Shown: positions 29,356-37,794, counted from the stretch's first letter. The stretch is DNA of 46,373 nt from Curtobacterium sp. 'Ferrero' (GCF_002412165.1 NZ_NXIA01000005.1:135468-181840), one strand, 5' to 3'. Numbers and translations: made by a program. The notes: generated from the letters alone by a model not told the origin.

Positions 29356-30815
29356 GAGGTCTGTCCCCGTGGGTCGAGGGTGATGGTGTTGTCGTAGCTG
29401 ATGACGAGGAGGACGCTCTTCTGGTTGACGCTGCCGCTGGTCACCGTCGAGACGTTCGAGGCGTTCGAGGCGACCTCGTTCTTGGTCGTGGCTCCGAACG
29501 CCGTGCCGGAGTACAGGGTCCACGTCCCGAACGGAAGGGCGATGGTCGCCGTGTCCGAAGCCGAGACGGGGAACTTCATCGTCATGCCGGCGGAGCAGCC
29601 GGGGTCGCCTGCGGCGGGGCTGGACGACGACACCGCTGTGATGTAGCGACCCTTGACGCCCTTGATGGCGGCGACGCCCATCATCACCGAAGCGGACGCT
29701 GCTGCTCCGGGCGAGGTCTCGATGGACTGCGGAGCGACTCCGATGGCACCCGACGGGTTCGGGGTCGACCACGCGGCCGGGTTCGGGCTGAGGCAACTCG
29801 ACGAGGACGCAGAGCTGTTCGAGTACGGTCCCGCGTACACCGTGTAGCCGGAGGTGAACGGGAACACCGGGAGGCTCGGGGTGGAGGAGGAGGTGATGGC
29901 GAGCGTGCTGCTGGTGACGTCCCACGGTCTGACCGTGTCGAGCCCGCCGCTCGATGAGGAGAGCGTCGTCACCATGTTGGTGGGCAGCGTCGCGTTGAAC
30001 CCCTCGGCGTAGCGCAGCGTCAGCTGGCTCGCGCGATCGTAGACGAACGGGACCGGAGAACTGGCTCCGGCCGTGACCGTGATCGGCGTCTGCGAGGACG
30101 GTTGCGCCTGTGCGGTGTCGATGCCACCCGGTGTGGACGCAGTGACCGTGTAGTCACCCGGCGTCACGTTGACGGCGTACGAACAGCCCTGCGCGTCGGT
30201 CGGCTGAACAGCCGTGGTCAGGGCCGCGGCACCGCTCCCGGACACCGGGGTGACGGTGATGGCGACTCCCGCGTACGGCGCCCCCGACGCGGTCGCGACC
30301 GAGACGATCAGGGTGCCGTACCCGGGATCGGTCACGGCGTCGCTCGGAGCGATCGCCGAGGTGACCGATGTGGAACTCGTCCCGCCACCTCGCGGGCTCG
30401 GCCAGCTAACGGTCTCGACCACGCTCTTGTAGGCGAGCTTGCCGTTCGACGTGCCGCAGGCCCCGGTCGCACCGTCGCTCTGGACCCACGAGACCGCCCG
30501 GTCGATCCGGTACTGCACACCCCCGACGGTCTTCGTGTTGTCGGTACCGGCTGCGCTGATCACCTTGAAGATGCCGCCGGTGGACGCCGCTGCCGTCTGG
30601 CGGAGCGTGTCGATGTCCTGCGAGGCGAGCGCAACCGCGGTCTCGCGACCTCGTGAGGTCTGCGTCAGCTGCAGGGTGTTCGCGATGCCGTAGGCGATGC
30701 CGACCGACATGATGGCGAACACCATCATGGCGACCATCACCTCGATGATCGAGAAGCCCGCCTCGATCCCGCGCACGTCACGTGGGCTGAGGACGTCGCG
30801 CAGTCGCTGGATCAT
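29352..30815 (-). CDS. PilV-like minor pilin with large Ig-like extracellular part
   Basis: The 487-residue product has the prepilin signal GIEAG/FSIIEVMVAMMVFAIMSVG (Glu at +5) near residues 18-38, then about 450 residues outside the membrane. The part around GTLIVSVATASGAPYAGVAI and YAVNVTPGDYTVTASTPGG looks like a carboxypeptidase-regulatory or CnaB-type beta sandwich, a domain often found in adhesins; the C-terminal third is Ser/Thr-rich and contains ATIALPFGTWTLYSG. Such a long PilV is unusual, as most are 150-250 residues. The ATG at 30813-30815 follows a perfect GGAGGTGATC ribosome-binding sequence; the GTG two codons upstream lies inside that sequence and is rejected. Confidence 0.85.
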   Translation of the reverse strand: MIQRLRDVLSPRDVRGIEAGFSIIEVMVAMMVFAIMSVGIAYGIANTLQLTQTSRGRETAVALASQDIDTLRQTAAASTGGIFKVISAAGTDNTKTVGGVQYRIDRAVSWVQSDGATGACGTSNGKLAYKSVVETVSWPSPRGGGTSSTSVTSAIAPSDAVTDPGYGTLIVSVATASGAPYAGVAITVTPVSGSGAAALTTAVQPTDAQGCSYAVNVTPGDYTVTASTPGGIDTAQAQPSSQTPITVTAGASSPVPFVYDRASQLTLRYAEGFNATLPTNMVTTLSSSSGGLDTVRPWDVTSSTLAITSSSTPSLPVFPFTSGYTVYAGPYSNSSASSSSCLSPNPAAWSTPNPSGAIGVAPQSIETSPGAAASASVMMGVAAIKGVKGRYITAVSSSSPAAGDPGCSAGMTMKFPVSASDTATIALPFGTWTLYSGTAFGATTKNEVASNASNVSTVTSGSVNQKSVLLVISYDNTITLDPRGQTS

Positions 30816-30860
30816 GATCACCTCCTCGTCGATCGTGGGTCGTCAGTCATCGGAACTGGA

Positions 30861-30892
30861 AGGGGCGACCCGTCGGATGACGGGCCGCCCCT
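30861..30892 (-). terminator. Terminator after pilA
   Basis: On the minus strand AGGGGCGGCCCGTC pairs with GACGGGTCGCCCCT (one mismatch) around ATCC, followed by TTCCAGTTCC. It begins 16 bases after the pilA stop, lies entirely between pilA and the minor pilin gene, and probably lets pilA be expressed well above the genes behind it. Confidence 0.85.
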
Positions 30893-30907
30893 CAGCGATC
30901 AGGCCTG

Positions 30908-31330
30908 TCAGCAGGTCCCCGCGACGGCCGAGGTGCTGTCGGTGATCTTGTACGAGGTGGTCGTGGCGCCAACCCCAGCGATGCAGAAGGACGTCGTCGA
31001 AATCGCCTTGTAGGTGAGCGTGTTACCGGTGCTCTGCGTGAAGCCGTACTGGCCGAGCGTGGTCTGGTTGAAGTCCGTTGCCGCGGGCAGCGCACCGTTC
31101 TTGTCGGTCTGGTATGCGATGACTGCGGTCTTGGCATTGGCGAGGTCGGACTTCACCGAGGCGTCCTTCGCGTTGTTCTGCACGTTCAGGTAGACCGGGA
31201 TGGCGATCGCGGCGAGGATGCCGATGATGATCACGACGACGAGGAGCTCGATGAGCGTGAAGCCCTTCTCGTTGTCCTCGAGGAGACCCTTGCGGCGAGC
31301 GTCGAGCTTGCCCATGAGTGCGAAGTACAT
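30908..31330 (-). CDS. pilA: Type IV major pilin
   Basis: This is the probable structural subunit of the pilus. The 140-residue precursor has a 22-23-residue leader ending EDNEKG, then FTLIELLVVVIIIGILAAIA with Glu at +5 and IPVYLNVQNNAKDASVKSDL, the classic long N-terminal helix. The mature part is about 117 residues. Two cysteines (FCIAGV and the terminal GTC) would form the C-terminal disulfide-bonded D-region loop. An ATG four codons upstream (31340-31342) is the alternative start, with a poorer ribosome-binding site. The gene is bracketed by hairpins on both sides and has the most AT-rich upstream region in the locus. Confidence 0.95.
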   Translation of the reverse strand: MYFALMGKLDARRKGLLEDNEKGFTLIELLVVVIIIGILAAIAIPVYLNVQNNAKDASVKSDLANAKTAVIAYQTDKNGALPAATDFNQTTLGQYGFTQSTGNTLTYKAISTTSFCIAGVGATTTSYKITDSTSAVAGTC

Positions 31331-31458
31331 GGTGGTTTCCATTCTTCAGGAATGCAATTGGGAAATGTTGCCGGGGACTGCTCCGCCGCCGCTGACAAGA
31401 TTATTCACGGCCGTTTCGGTGCATAATCCCGAGAACGGGGGCCACCGCCGCAGTGAAA

Positions 31459-31478
31459 TGCCCCCACTACCGGGGGCA
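31459..31478 (-). terminator. Terminator after pilC
   Basis: TGCCCCC (31459-31465) pairs with GGGGGCA (31472-31478) around a 6-base loop and on the minus strand is followed by TTTCACTGC. It lies 58 bases past the pilC stop and closes the pilB-pilT-pilC transcript ahead of pilA. Further on, toward pilA, is an AT-rich segment with TAATCT (around 31390-31400) that may be the pilA -10 box; its -35 is weak. Confidence 0.7.
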
Positions 31479-31536
31479 CGGAGGGGCAAACCACCCCCGC
31501 GCGAGGGTCCGCCTCGGGCTCAGCGGCGACGGCTCA

Positions 31537-32760
31537 CTACTTGACGAGCGACGTAATCTGGAAGATCGGCAGGTACAGCGCGATGATCATCCCGCCCACG
31601 ACGACGCCGAGGAAGGCGATCAGCAGTGGCTCGATGAGCGCCGTGAGCGACTCGGTGATCGACTCGACCTCGGCATCGTAGAAGATCGCGATCTTGTCCA
31701 GCATGACCTCGAGGGAACCGGCGTCCTCACCCACTGCGATCATCTGCGAAACCATGCTCGGGAATACCTTCTCCTCGCCGAGCGGCGCCGCGATTGATTC
31801 ACCTTTTCGCACACTCTCGCCGACACGTTCGAGCGCTTTCTTCACGACGAAGTTGTTCGAGACGTCCCCGACGATCTGCAATGCCTGCAGGATGGGCACG
31901 CCGGCCCCGATCATGTTCGAGAAGTTGCGCGCGAACCTCGCGATGACGATCTTCTTCGTCAGCGGCCCGAACACGGGCAGGCGCATCAGCAGCGGATCCC
32001 GGAACGACCGGAAACGATCGGTGTTCTTGTTGGCGCGGTACCAGAGCCACCCCACGATCACGGCCACCGCCAGGATCGGTCCGACCCACCGCATCGCGTG
32101 CGAGAGGCCCACGAGGATCTGTGTCGGCAACGGCAGCTGACCGCCGAGGGACGCGAACATGTTCTGGAAGATCGGCACGATGAAGACCAGCATGATCACG
32201 ACGGCTGCCAGCGACATGCACAGCACCACCACCGGGTAGGTCATCGCCGACTTGATCGTCGACCGGAGCTTGTGCTCCTTCTCGAAGTTCGTCGCGATCG
32301 AGTCCATCGCCTGGTCGAGGAAGCCGCCGGTCTCCCCCGCCCGGATCATGTTGATCATGATCGGCGGGAAGTCCACCGGGTACTTCGCGACCGCGTCCGA
32401 GAAGGACACACCCCGTTCGACGTCGTCGCGGACCTTCCCGAGGATCTCCTTGAGCTTCTTGTTGTCGGTCTGGTCGGCGAGGATCGACAGGGCACGCAGC
32501 AGCGAGAGCCCGGACGCGAGCATCGTCGACGCCTGACGCGACATGATCGCGAGGTCCTTGAGCCCGACGCCCTTCTCGAACCCGGGGATCTTGATCTCGG
32601 TCTGCAGGCCGGTGCCGGGCTTCGCCTCGGTGATCGCGATCGGCGAGACGCCCATGCCCCGGAGTCGTTGGACGACGGCCCCTTCGGACGCGGCATCGAG
32701 CCGCCCCTTCACGAGCTTCCCGCTGCCGTCACGGCCCCGGTAGTCGAACGCGAGTGACAT
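31537..32760 (-). CDS. pilC: Type IV pilus inner-membrane platform protein PilC
   Basis: PilC/GspF proteins sit in the cytoplasmic membrane and couple the motor ATPases to pilin insertion. The 407-residue product shows two tandem GspF domains: residues near 65-190 (MSRQASTMLASGLSLLRALS, FPPIMINMIRAGETGGFLDQ) and near 270-400 (FARNFSNMIGAGVPILQALQ, FPSMVSQMIAVGEDAGSLEV). Three membrane helices are seen, at about 175-200, 220-240 and 375-400. The N-terminal FDYRGRDGSGKLVKGRLDA is typical. Its ATG shares one base with the pilT TGA. Confidence 0.97.
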   Translation of the reverse strand: MSLAFDYRGRDGSGKLVKGRLDAASEGAVVQRLRGMGVSPIAITEAKPGTGLQTEIKIPGFEKGVGLKDLAIMSRQASTMLASGLSLLRALSILADQTDNKKLKEILGKVRDDVERGVSFSDAVAKYPVDFPPIMINMIRAGETGGFLDQAMDSIATNFEKEHKLRSTIKSAMTYPVVVLCMSLAAVVIMLVFIVPIFQNMFASLGGQLPLPTQILVGLSHAMRWVGPILAVAVIVGWLWYRANKNTDRFRSFRDPLLMRLPVFGPLTKKIVIARFARNFSNMIGAGVPILQALQIVGDVSNNFVVKKALERVGESVRKGESIAAPLGEEKVFPSMVSQMIAVGEDAGSLEVMLDKIAIFYDAEVESITESLTALIEPLLIAFLGVVVGGMIIALYLPIFQITSLVK

Positions 32761-34421
32761 CAGTGCCCTCCCGAGTACTTGTCGCCGAAGTCGATCTCGG
32801 ACGCGGCGATCGCTGCGGCCGAGGAGTCGGACGGGGACTCGACGCGCTGCACGAGCCGGTCGAAGCCGTCGTGGTCGTGCACCTTCTCCATGGCGGCCCG
32901 ACGGGTGATGGTGCCCACGTTGACGAGCTCCGCGAGGTCCTGGTCCATGGTGTGCATGCCGAGGTCGCGTCCGGCCTGCATGGCGGAGGTGATCTGGTAG
33001 GTCTTGCCCTCGCGGATGAGGTTCCCGATCGCGGGGGTGGTCTTCATGATCTCGGTGGCGACGACCCGTCCGGAGCCGTTGGCCTTCGGCACGAGGGTCT
33101 GGCAGACGACACCCTCGAGCGTGGAGGCGAGCTGCGTCCGGATCTGTCCCTGCTGGTGCGGCGGGAAGACGTCGATGACGCGGTCGATGGTGCCGGGGGC
33201 GCTCTGCGTGTGCAGGGTCGCGAACACGAGGTGGCCGGTCTCGGCGGCGGTGAGCGCCACGGAGATGGTCTCGAGGTCGCGGAGCTCGCCGATGAGGATG
33301 ACGTCGGGGTCCTGCCGGAGCACGTGCTTGAGCGCGGCGGCGAACGAGTGCGTGTCGGCGCCGACCTCGCGCTGGTTGATGATCGCCTTCTTGTGGTCGT
33401 GCATGAACTCGATCGGGTCCTCGACCGTCACGATGTGGTCGGCCCGGGTCTCGTTGACCAGGTCGATCAGTGCGGCGAGGGTGGTGGACTTGCCGGAGCC
33501 GGTGGGGCCGGTGACGAGGACGAGCCCGCGGGGCAGCTTCGCGAAGTCACCGACGTACTCGGGGATGCCGAGCTGCTTGAGCGTCTTGATCTTCGTGGGG
33601 ATGATGCGGAAGGCGGCTCCCCAGTTGCCGCGCTGCTGGTAGTAGTTCACGCGGAAGCGGAACTCGGGCGACAGCGAGTACGCGAAGTCGAGTTCCTGCT
33701 CGTGGTCGAACTGGCCGGCCTGCTCGACGGACAGCAGCGTCTTGAGGGCCGCGATGACCTTGTTGCGCGACCAGGGGCCTCCCGGCACGGCCGGTCGGAG
33801 CGAGCCGTCGACCCGCACGGTGGGCGGTGCGTCCGCGGTGAGGTGCAGGTCGGACGCGCCCTGGTAGACGACCTGGGCGAGCGCCGTGATGAGGTCGGGG
33901 TCGGCGACCTCACGCGCGTGGCGCGTGAAGCCGATCTCCTCGTGCCCCTCCGGGGCGGGTCCGGTCTGGAGGCCCGTGGGGACGCCGCCACCGACGACCG
34001 GGTACTGCCGGGTCGCCTCGTCGGCGTACCCGTAGGACGCCGTGGAGGGCGGGACGGCTGCGGGTGGCGTGGCGGGTGCCGCCTGCGGCTGCGCCACCGG
34101 CACGGCGACGGGGTCGCCGGTCGGTGCGGGCCAGACGGCCGCCTGCCCAGGGTCGGTCCAGGAGTCCTGCGCCGGCTCGGTCCAGGTCGACTGCGCCGGC
34201 GCTGCCCAGGCCGCGTCGTCGGCGAGGTCGTAGACGGGGGACGCGCTCGGCGCTGCCGTCCCTGCCCCGTCGACGGGCGAGGTCGGCTGCGCCGCGGCCG
34301 CAGCTGCGGCGGCGGCCAGTCGTGCGGCACGTCGACCGCCGACCTCGTTCCCGGGGGCGCCCGGGTGCCAGCCCGCGACCGGGTCGTCGCCCCCGGTGAT
34401 GTCGTACACGGAATCGGTCAT
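32760..34421 (-). CDS. pilT: Type IV pilus retraction ATPase PilT with long N-terminal extension
   Basis: PilT is the hexameric ATPase that powers pilus retraction. The conserved core begins near residue 174 (DPDLITALAQVVYQGASDLH) and has Walker A GPTGSGKST (305-313), the Asp-box VTVEDPIEFMH, Walker B-type VILIGELRD (374-382), the His box GHLVFATLHT and the C-terminal AIGNLIREGKTYQ, corresponding to the AIRNLIRE motif required for retraction, with Gly replacing the first Arg. About 170 extra residues at the N-terminus are rich in Ala and Pro (RAARLAAAAAAAAAQPTSP, repeated WTEPAQDSWTDPGQ) and likely disordered. Start ATG at 34419-34421 follows GGGGGAG. Total 553 residues against about 350 usual. 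Confidence 0.95.
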   Translation of the reverse strand: MTDSVYDITGGDDPVAGWHPGAPGNEVGGRRAARLAAAAAAAAAQPTSPVDGAGTAAPSASPVYDLADDAAWAAPAQSTWTEPAQDSWTDPGQAAVWPAPTGDPVAVPVAQPQAAPATPPAAVPPSTASYGYADEATRQYPVVGGGVPTGLQTGPAPEGHEEIGFTRHAREVADPDLITALAQVVYQGASDLHLTADAPPTVRVDGSLRPAVPGGPWSRNKVIAALKTLLSVEQAGQFDHEQELDFAYSLSPEFRFRVNYYQQRGNWGAAFRIIPTKIKTLKQLGIPEYVGDFAKLPRGLVLVTGPTGSGKSTTLAALIDLVNETRADHIVTVEDPIEFMHDHKKAIINQREVGADTHSFAAALKHVLRQDPDVILIGELRDLETISVALTAAETGHLVFATLHTQSAPGTIDRVIDVFPPHQQGQIRTQLASTLEGVVCQTLVPKANGSGRVVATEIMKTTPAIGNLIREGKTYQITSAMQAGRDLGMHTMDQDLAELVNVGTITRRAAMEKVHDHDGFDRLVQRVESPSDSSAAAIAASEIDFGDKYSGGH

Positions 34422-34438
34422 CGGTCCACTCCCCCGGG

Positions 34439-36109
34439 CTACGCGACCACGCGCAGGATCTCGTCGACGCTCGTCAGGCCGAGCTTGACCTTCTCCCACC
34501 CGTCCTGCCGGAGGGTGAGCATGCCCTGCTGCTGGGCGACACGGCTGATCTCCGCGCTCGAGGCCCGCGCGACGGCGAGCCGCTCGATCTCCTCGGTCAC
34601 GGTCATGACCTCGTGCAGGGCGATGCGCCCGCGGTAGCCGGTGTTCGAGCACACGGCGCACCCGATCGGCGCGAAGAACTCCGGGACCTCGGCGTCCGGC
34701 GACGGCAGGAACCCGAGGACGTGCAGCTGCTCGGCCTCGTAGAACGCGGGGGCCTTGCACCGGTCGCAGAGCCGGCGGGCGAGCCGCTGCGCGACCACGG
34801 AGTCGAGCGCCGAGCCGACGAGGAACGGTTCGATGTCCATCTCGGTGAGCCGCGTCACCGCGGACGGTGCGTCGTTCGTGTGCAGGGTCGAGAGCACGAG
34901 GTGACCGGTGAGCGACGCCTCGATCGCGATCTGCGCGGTCTCGTGGTCGCGGATCTCACCGAGGAGCACGACGTCCGGGTCGGACCGGAGGATGGACCGG
35001 AGCGCGGACGCGAACGTCAGCCCGGCCTTCGGGTTCACCTGCACCTGGTTGATGCCGGCCATGCGGTACTCGACCGGGTCCTCGACGGTGATGACGTTGA
35101 TCTCGGGTCGGGCCACGGCGTTCAGCGTCGTGTACAGGGTCGTCGACTTGCCCGAGCCGGTCGGCCCGGTGACCAGGATCATGCCGTAGGGCTTCGAGTA
35201 CGAGCGCTGGTAGGCCCGGAAGTTGTGCTCGAGGAGGTTGAGGTCCTTCAGGGTCAGCGACGTGTTCGTGTTGTCGAGGATCCGCATGACGACCTTCTCG
35301 CCCCACACCGTCGGCAGGGTAGCGACACGGAGGTCGATCTGGCGCCCGCCGTGCCGCACCGACATGCGGCCGTCCTGCGGCTTGCGACGCTCGGCGATGT
35401 CGATGTCGCTCATGATCTTCAGGCGGCTGATCACACCGTTCTGGATGTTCTTCGGCGCCGGGGTCATCTCGTGCAGCACGCCGTCGATGCGGTACCGCAC
35501 CCGGACCTCGTGCTCGCCCGGCTCGATGTGGATGTCGGACGCGTGGTCCTGGATCGCCTGGGACACGAGCAGGTTCACGAACCGGACGATCGGGACGTCG
35601 TCGAGGGACCCGTCGGTCAGGTCGGCTTGCTGCTGCGACTGCTGGGCCGCTTCTTCCTCGAGCGAGGACGTCAGGTCGTTCAGTTCGTCGTCAGCACGGA
35701 GGTACCGGTCGAGCGCGGCGACGAGGTCGCGCTCCTCGACCTGCAGCGGCTTGACGTTCCGGCCGGAGGCCGTTCGGGCGTCGTCGATCGCGAGCACGTT
35801 GGTCGGGTTCACCATCGCGAGCACGAGGGTCTCCCCCTCGAACCCGACGCCGAGCACCCCGTGTCGACGACAGAGCGCCGCGGGGAGCATCGACACGGCC
35901 GTGCCGTCGACCGGGTAGTCGGTCAGCGGCACCGTGCGGGAGTTGTTCGACGCGGCGCGGGCGGTGATGTACTGCGCCTCGCTCACGATCCCCTGCTCGA
36001 CGAGCGAGCGGATCGAACGGTCGTCGACGTCTTCGTCGCCCGTCATCGAGTCGAGGTGCTCGATCGGCAGGGCACCGTTGAGGATGAGGATCTCGGACAG
36101 CGTGGCCAT
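34439..36109 (-). CDS. pilB: Type IV pilus assembly ATPase PilB
   Basis: PilB powers pilus extension. The 556-residue product has an N-terminal MshEN-like domain (residues 1-140, with GVLGVGFEGETLVLAMVNPT), then the GspE core: VRYRIDGVLHEM (204-215), Walker A GPTGSGKST (315-323), Asp box VITVEDPVEYRM, Walker B VVLLGEIRD (380-388), His box GHLVLSTLHTND and a zinc tetracysteine site (Cys448, Cys451, Cys484, Cys487; CDRC and CAVC). All key motifs are intact. The ATG at 36107-36109 has GGAGG ten bases ahead. First gene of the pilus locus; a TAGCGT box at 36178-36183 could be its -10, but there is no clear -35. The gap 36110-36278 shows nothing else. Confidence 0.97.
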   Translation of the reverse strand: MATLSEILILNGALPIEHLDSMTGDEDVDDRSIRSLVEQGIVSEAQYITARAASNNSRTVPLTDYPVDGTAVSMLPAALCRRHGVLGVGFEGETLVLAMVNPTNVLAIDDARTASGRNVKPLQVEERDLVAALDRYLRADDELNDLTSSLEEEAAQQSQQQADLTDGSLDDVPIVRFVNLLVSQAIQDHASDIHIEPGEHEVRVRYRIDGVLHEMTPAPKNIQNGVISRLKIMSDIDIAERRKPQDGRMSVRHGGRQIDLRVATLPTVWGEKVVMRILDNTNTSLTLKDLNLLEHNFRAYQRSYSKPYGMILVTGPTGSGKSTTLYTTLNAVARPEINVITVEDPVEYRMAGINQVQVNPKAGLTFASALRSILRSDPDVVLLGEIRDHETAQIAIEASLTGHLVLSTLHTNDAPSAVTRLTEMDIEPFLVGSALDSVVAQRLARRLCDRCKAPAFYEAEQLHVLGFLPSPDAEVPEFFAPIGCAVCSNTGYRGRIALHEVMTVTEEIERLAVARASSAEISRVAQQQGMLTLRQDGWEKVKLGLTSVDEILRVVA

Positions 36110-36278
36110 GTGTCCCGAGCCTCCTTCGGATCGTGCGCGGGTCGGGAGAGGCGCCGTGCAGGGAACGACGCTCGACCACGCTACGGTCGCGCTCGACGGA
36201 CGCCGCAGTCCCAGAAGGAGGGGGCGCGGGGGTGATCCTTGCCCCCAGTGCAGGGGTGTCCGGACCGGTCTCCGCGGA

Positions 36279-36304
36279 CGACGGCCCTCGCCCGAGGGCC
36301 GTCG
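36279..36304 (-). terminator. Perfect 12-bp hairpin after the GNAT gene
   Basis: CGACGGCCCTCG (36279-36290) is exactly complementary to 36293-36304. The stem lies 35 bases past the acetyltransferase stop and upstream of pilB, so it probably separates the two transcripts. Confidence 0.75.
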
Positions 36305-36348
36305 CCGTCCGTCGTCAGACCGCCGTCGCCGTCCGTCGTCAGATCGCC
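36301..36348. repeat. 24-bp tandem duplication covering a stop codon
   Basis: Two adjacent 24-base copies (36301-36324, 36325-36348) differ at one base (AGACC against AGATC). The stop codon of the acetyltransferase (36339-36341) lies in the second copy, and the first copy carries the same TGA in the same frame eight codons downstream. Confidence 0.9.
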
Positions 36349-37361
36349 GTGGCCACGGTGACGTGCACCTCGCCCGCGACGAAGCCCAGCTGCTCGTAGA
36401 TCCGGCCGGCACCGCTCGGGTTCTCGGAGTCGACGTCGAGCACCGCAGCGGCGACACCGTCCTCCCGGAGGGCCTGCAGCGCCGCGTCGAGCACGACGGG
36501 TGCCAGGCCCCGGCCCCGTGCCGCACGCACCACACCGACCCAGTGCACGTAGCCGTACGAGTGCCCGCGCGCGGCGAACGCGGACGGGTCGACCTCGACG
36601 ATCGCGAACGCGACGATCGCCCCGGCGTCGTCGAGGACCACCCGGCTGAGGTCGAGCCGGGCCTTCGGCGCGGTGAGGAACCCGCGCCAGTCGGACTCGA
36701 CCATCGGCTGCGACCCCCAGTGGTCACGGAAGGCGTCGTTCTTGGCCGTCCGCAGCGGCTCGATGTCGTCGACGGTCGCGGGCCGCAGCCGGAAGCCGTC
36801 CGGCACACTCGGCACCGGGACGTCGGCCCGGTCGTCGAACACGAGCTCCATCTCGAGCCAGTGCCGGATCGGCTCCAACCCGAACCGGGCCGCGAGCCGG
36901 AGCGCCTCGGCGCCCTCGGGCCCCTCGGTCTCGATGGTCGCCGGGAGGTCGACGTCGAGCGCCGCCAGACGTTGGCGGGCTCGGCCCAGCTGCCAGGCGA
37001 ACACCCGTCGTCCGATCCCGCGGCCGCGGTGGTCCGGGTGCACCGCGCCGGCGAGCACGACCTGCGCCGCGGTGACCCGGGAGGGGATGTCGATGACGAT
37101 GCCGTACGCCTGCACATGCCCGTCAGCATCCACGCCGACCACCGTGTCCTGGGCGATGTCGAGCCCCTCCGTGGAGAACGCGCGATCGATGTCGGCTGTG
37201 GAGGGACGGCTCTGCGGGGCGTCCACCGCCGCGGCGGCGACGGCGACGGCGTGCACGGCGTCGATGTCCGCGCGGGACGCCGGTCGGAACGTCACCCCGC
37301 CGGTGGCGACGGGCAGCTCGAGGTGGGCGGGAGCGGTGGTGCGTTCACGGAGCGTTGCCAT
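36339..37361 (-). CDS. Tandem-domain GNAT acetyltransferase
   Basis: The 340-residue protein has two GNAT folds. The first (about 20-185) has the acetyl-CoA loop VHPDHRGRGIGRRVFAWQLG; the second (about 195-340) has VVRAARGRGLAPVVLDAALQ, then LDVDSENPSGAGRIYEQLGF, the usual C-terminal GNAT motif. The two-domain layout is like mycothiol synthase MshD, but the resemblance is only in architecture, so I give no substrate. Start ATG at 37359-37361. Its C-terminal stop is inside a tandem duplication. It is divergent from the VOC gene, 67 bases apart. Confidence 0.88.
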   Translation of the reverse strand: MATLRERTTAPAHLELPVATGGVTFRPASRADIDAVHAVAVAAAAVDAPQSRPSTADIDRAFSTEGLDIAQDTVVGVDADGHVQAYGIVIDIPSRVTAAQVVLAGAVHPDHRGRGIGRRVFAWQLGRARQRLAALDVDLPATIETEGPEGAEALRLAARFGLEPIRHWLEMELVFDDRADVPVPSVPDGFRLRPATVDDIEPLRTAKNDAFRDHWGSQPMVESDWRGFLTAPKARLDLSRVVLDDAGAIVAFAIVEVDPSAFAARGHSYGYVHWVGVVRAARGRGLAPVVLDAALQALREDGVAAAVLDVDSENPSGAGRIYEQLGFVAGEVHVTVATAI

Positions 37362-37428
37362 CGGTCCAGCCTGCCAGTCGCGCCCGGGAGGCCTCGACGC
37401 GCGAGGCTCCGACGGGGGATGATGAGCC

Positions 37429-37794
37429 ATGGACATCACGAGCGTGACCGTGGGGCTGCCCGTCACCGACATCGAGGCGTCCTGCCTCTGGTACGGCGCC
37501 GTCTTCGAGCGCACCGAGCCGGACCTCGAGCCCGAGGACGGCGTCGCCGAGTACGAGATCGGCGGCATCTGGATCCAGCTGTACGAGGACGAGCACGCCG
37601 AGGAGAACCCGGTGACCGTGCGGTTCGGCGTCGACGACGTCAGCCACCAGCACGCGCGCATCGGCGCCCTCGGCATCGACATCGGGCCCGTGGAGTGCCT
37701 GGACGGCGCCACGAACTGGTTCGACGTCCGCGACCCCGACGGCAACGTCCTGAGCCTGTTCTCGCTGGTCGACGAGAAGGGCCGCACCGCCTGA
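37429..37794 (+). CDS. VOC (glyoxalase/bleomycin-resistance) family protein
   Basis: This is the only plus-strand gene in the window. The 121-residue protein has two beta-alpha-beta-beta-beta modules: SVTVGLPVTDIEASCLWYGA at the N-terminus and WFDVRDPDGNVLSLFSLV at the C-terminus, the latter with the family motif DPDGN. Candidate metal or ligand residues include the acidic run YEDEHAEENP in the middle. Substrate cannot be told from sequence; the family covers glyoxalases, dioxygenases and antibiotic-binding proteins. It reads toward rpoC and ends 147 bases from its stop, with two hairpins between. Confidence 0.85.
   Translation: MDITSVTVGLPVTDIEASCLWYGAVFERTEPDLEPEDGVAEYEIGGIWIQLYEDEHAEENPVTVRFGVDDVSHQHARIGALGIDIGPVECLDGATNWFDVRDPDGNVLSLFSLVDEKGRTA

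Noticed and set aside
31484..31492. GGGCAAACC on the plus strand, as in class I cyclic-di-GMP riboswitches, near pilA
   Set aside because: It is on the strand opposite to every pilus gene, and the downstream GGACGCAAAGCC-type block and paired stems are absent; a chance match.
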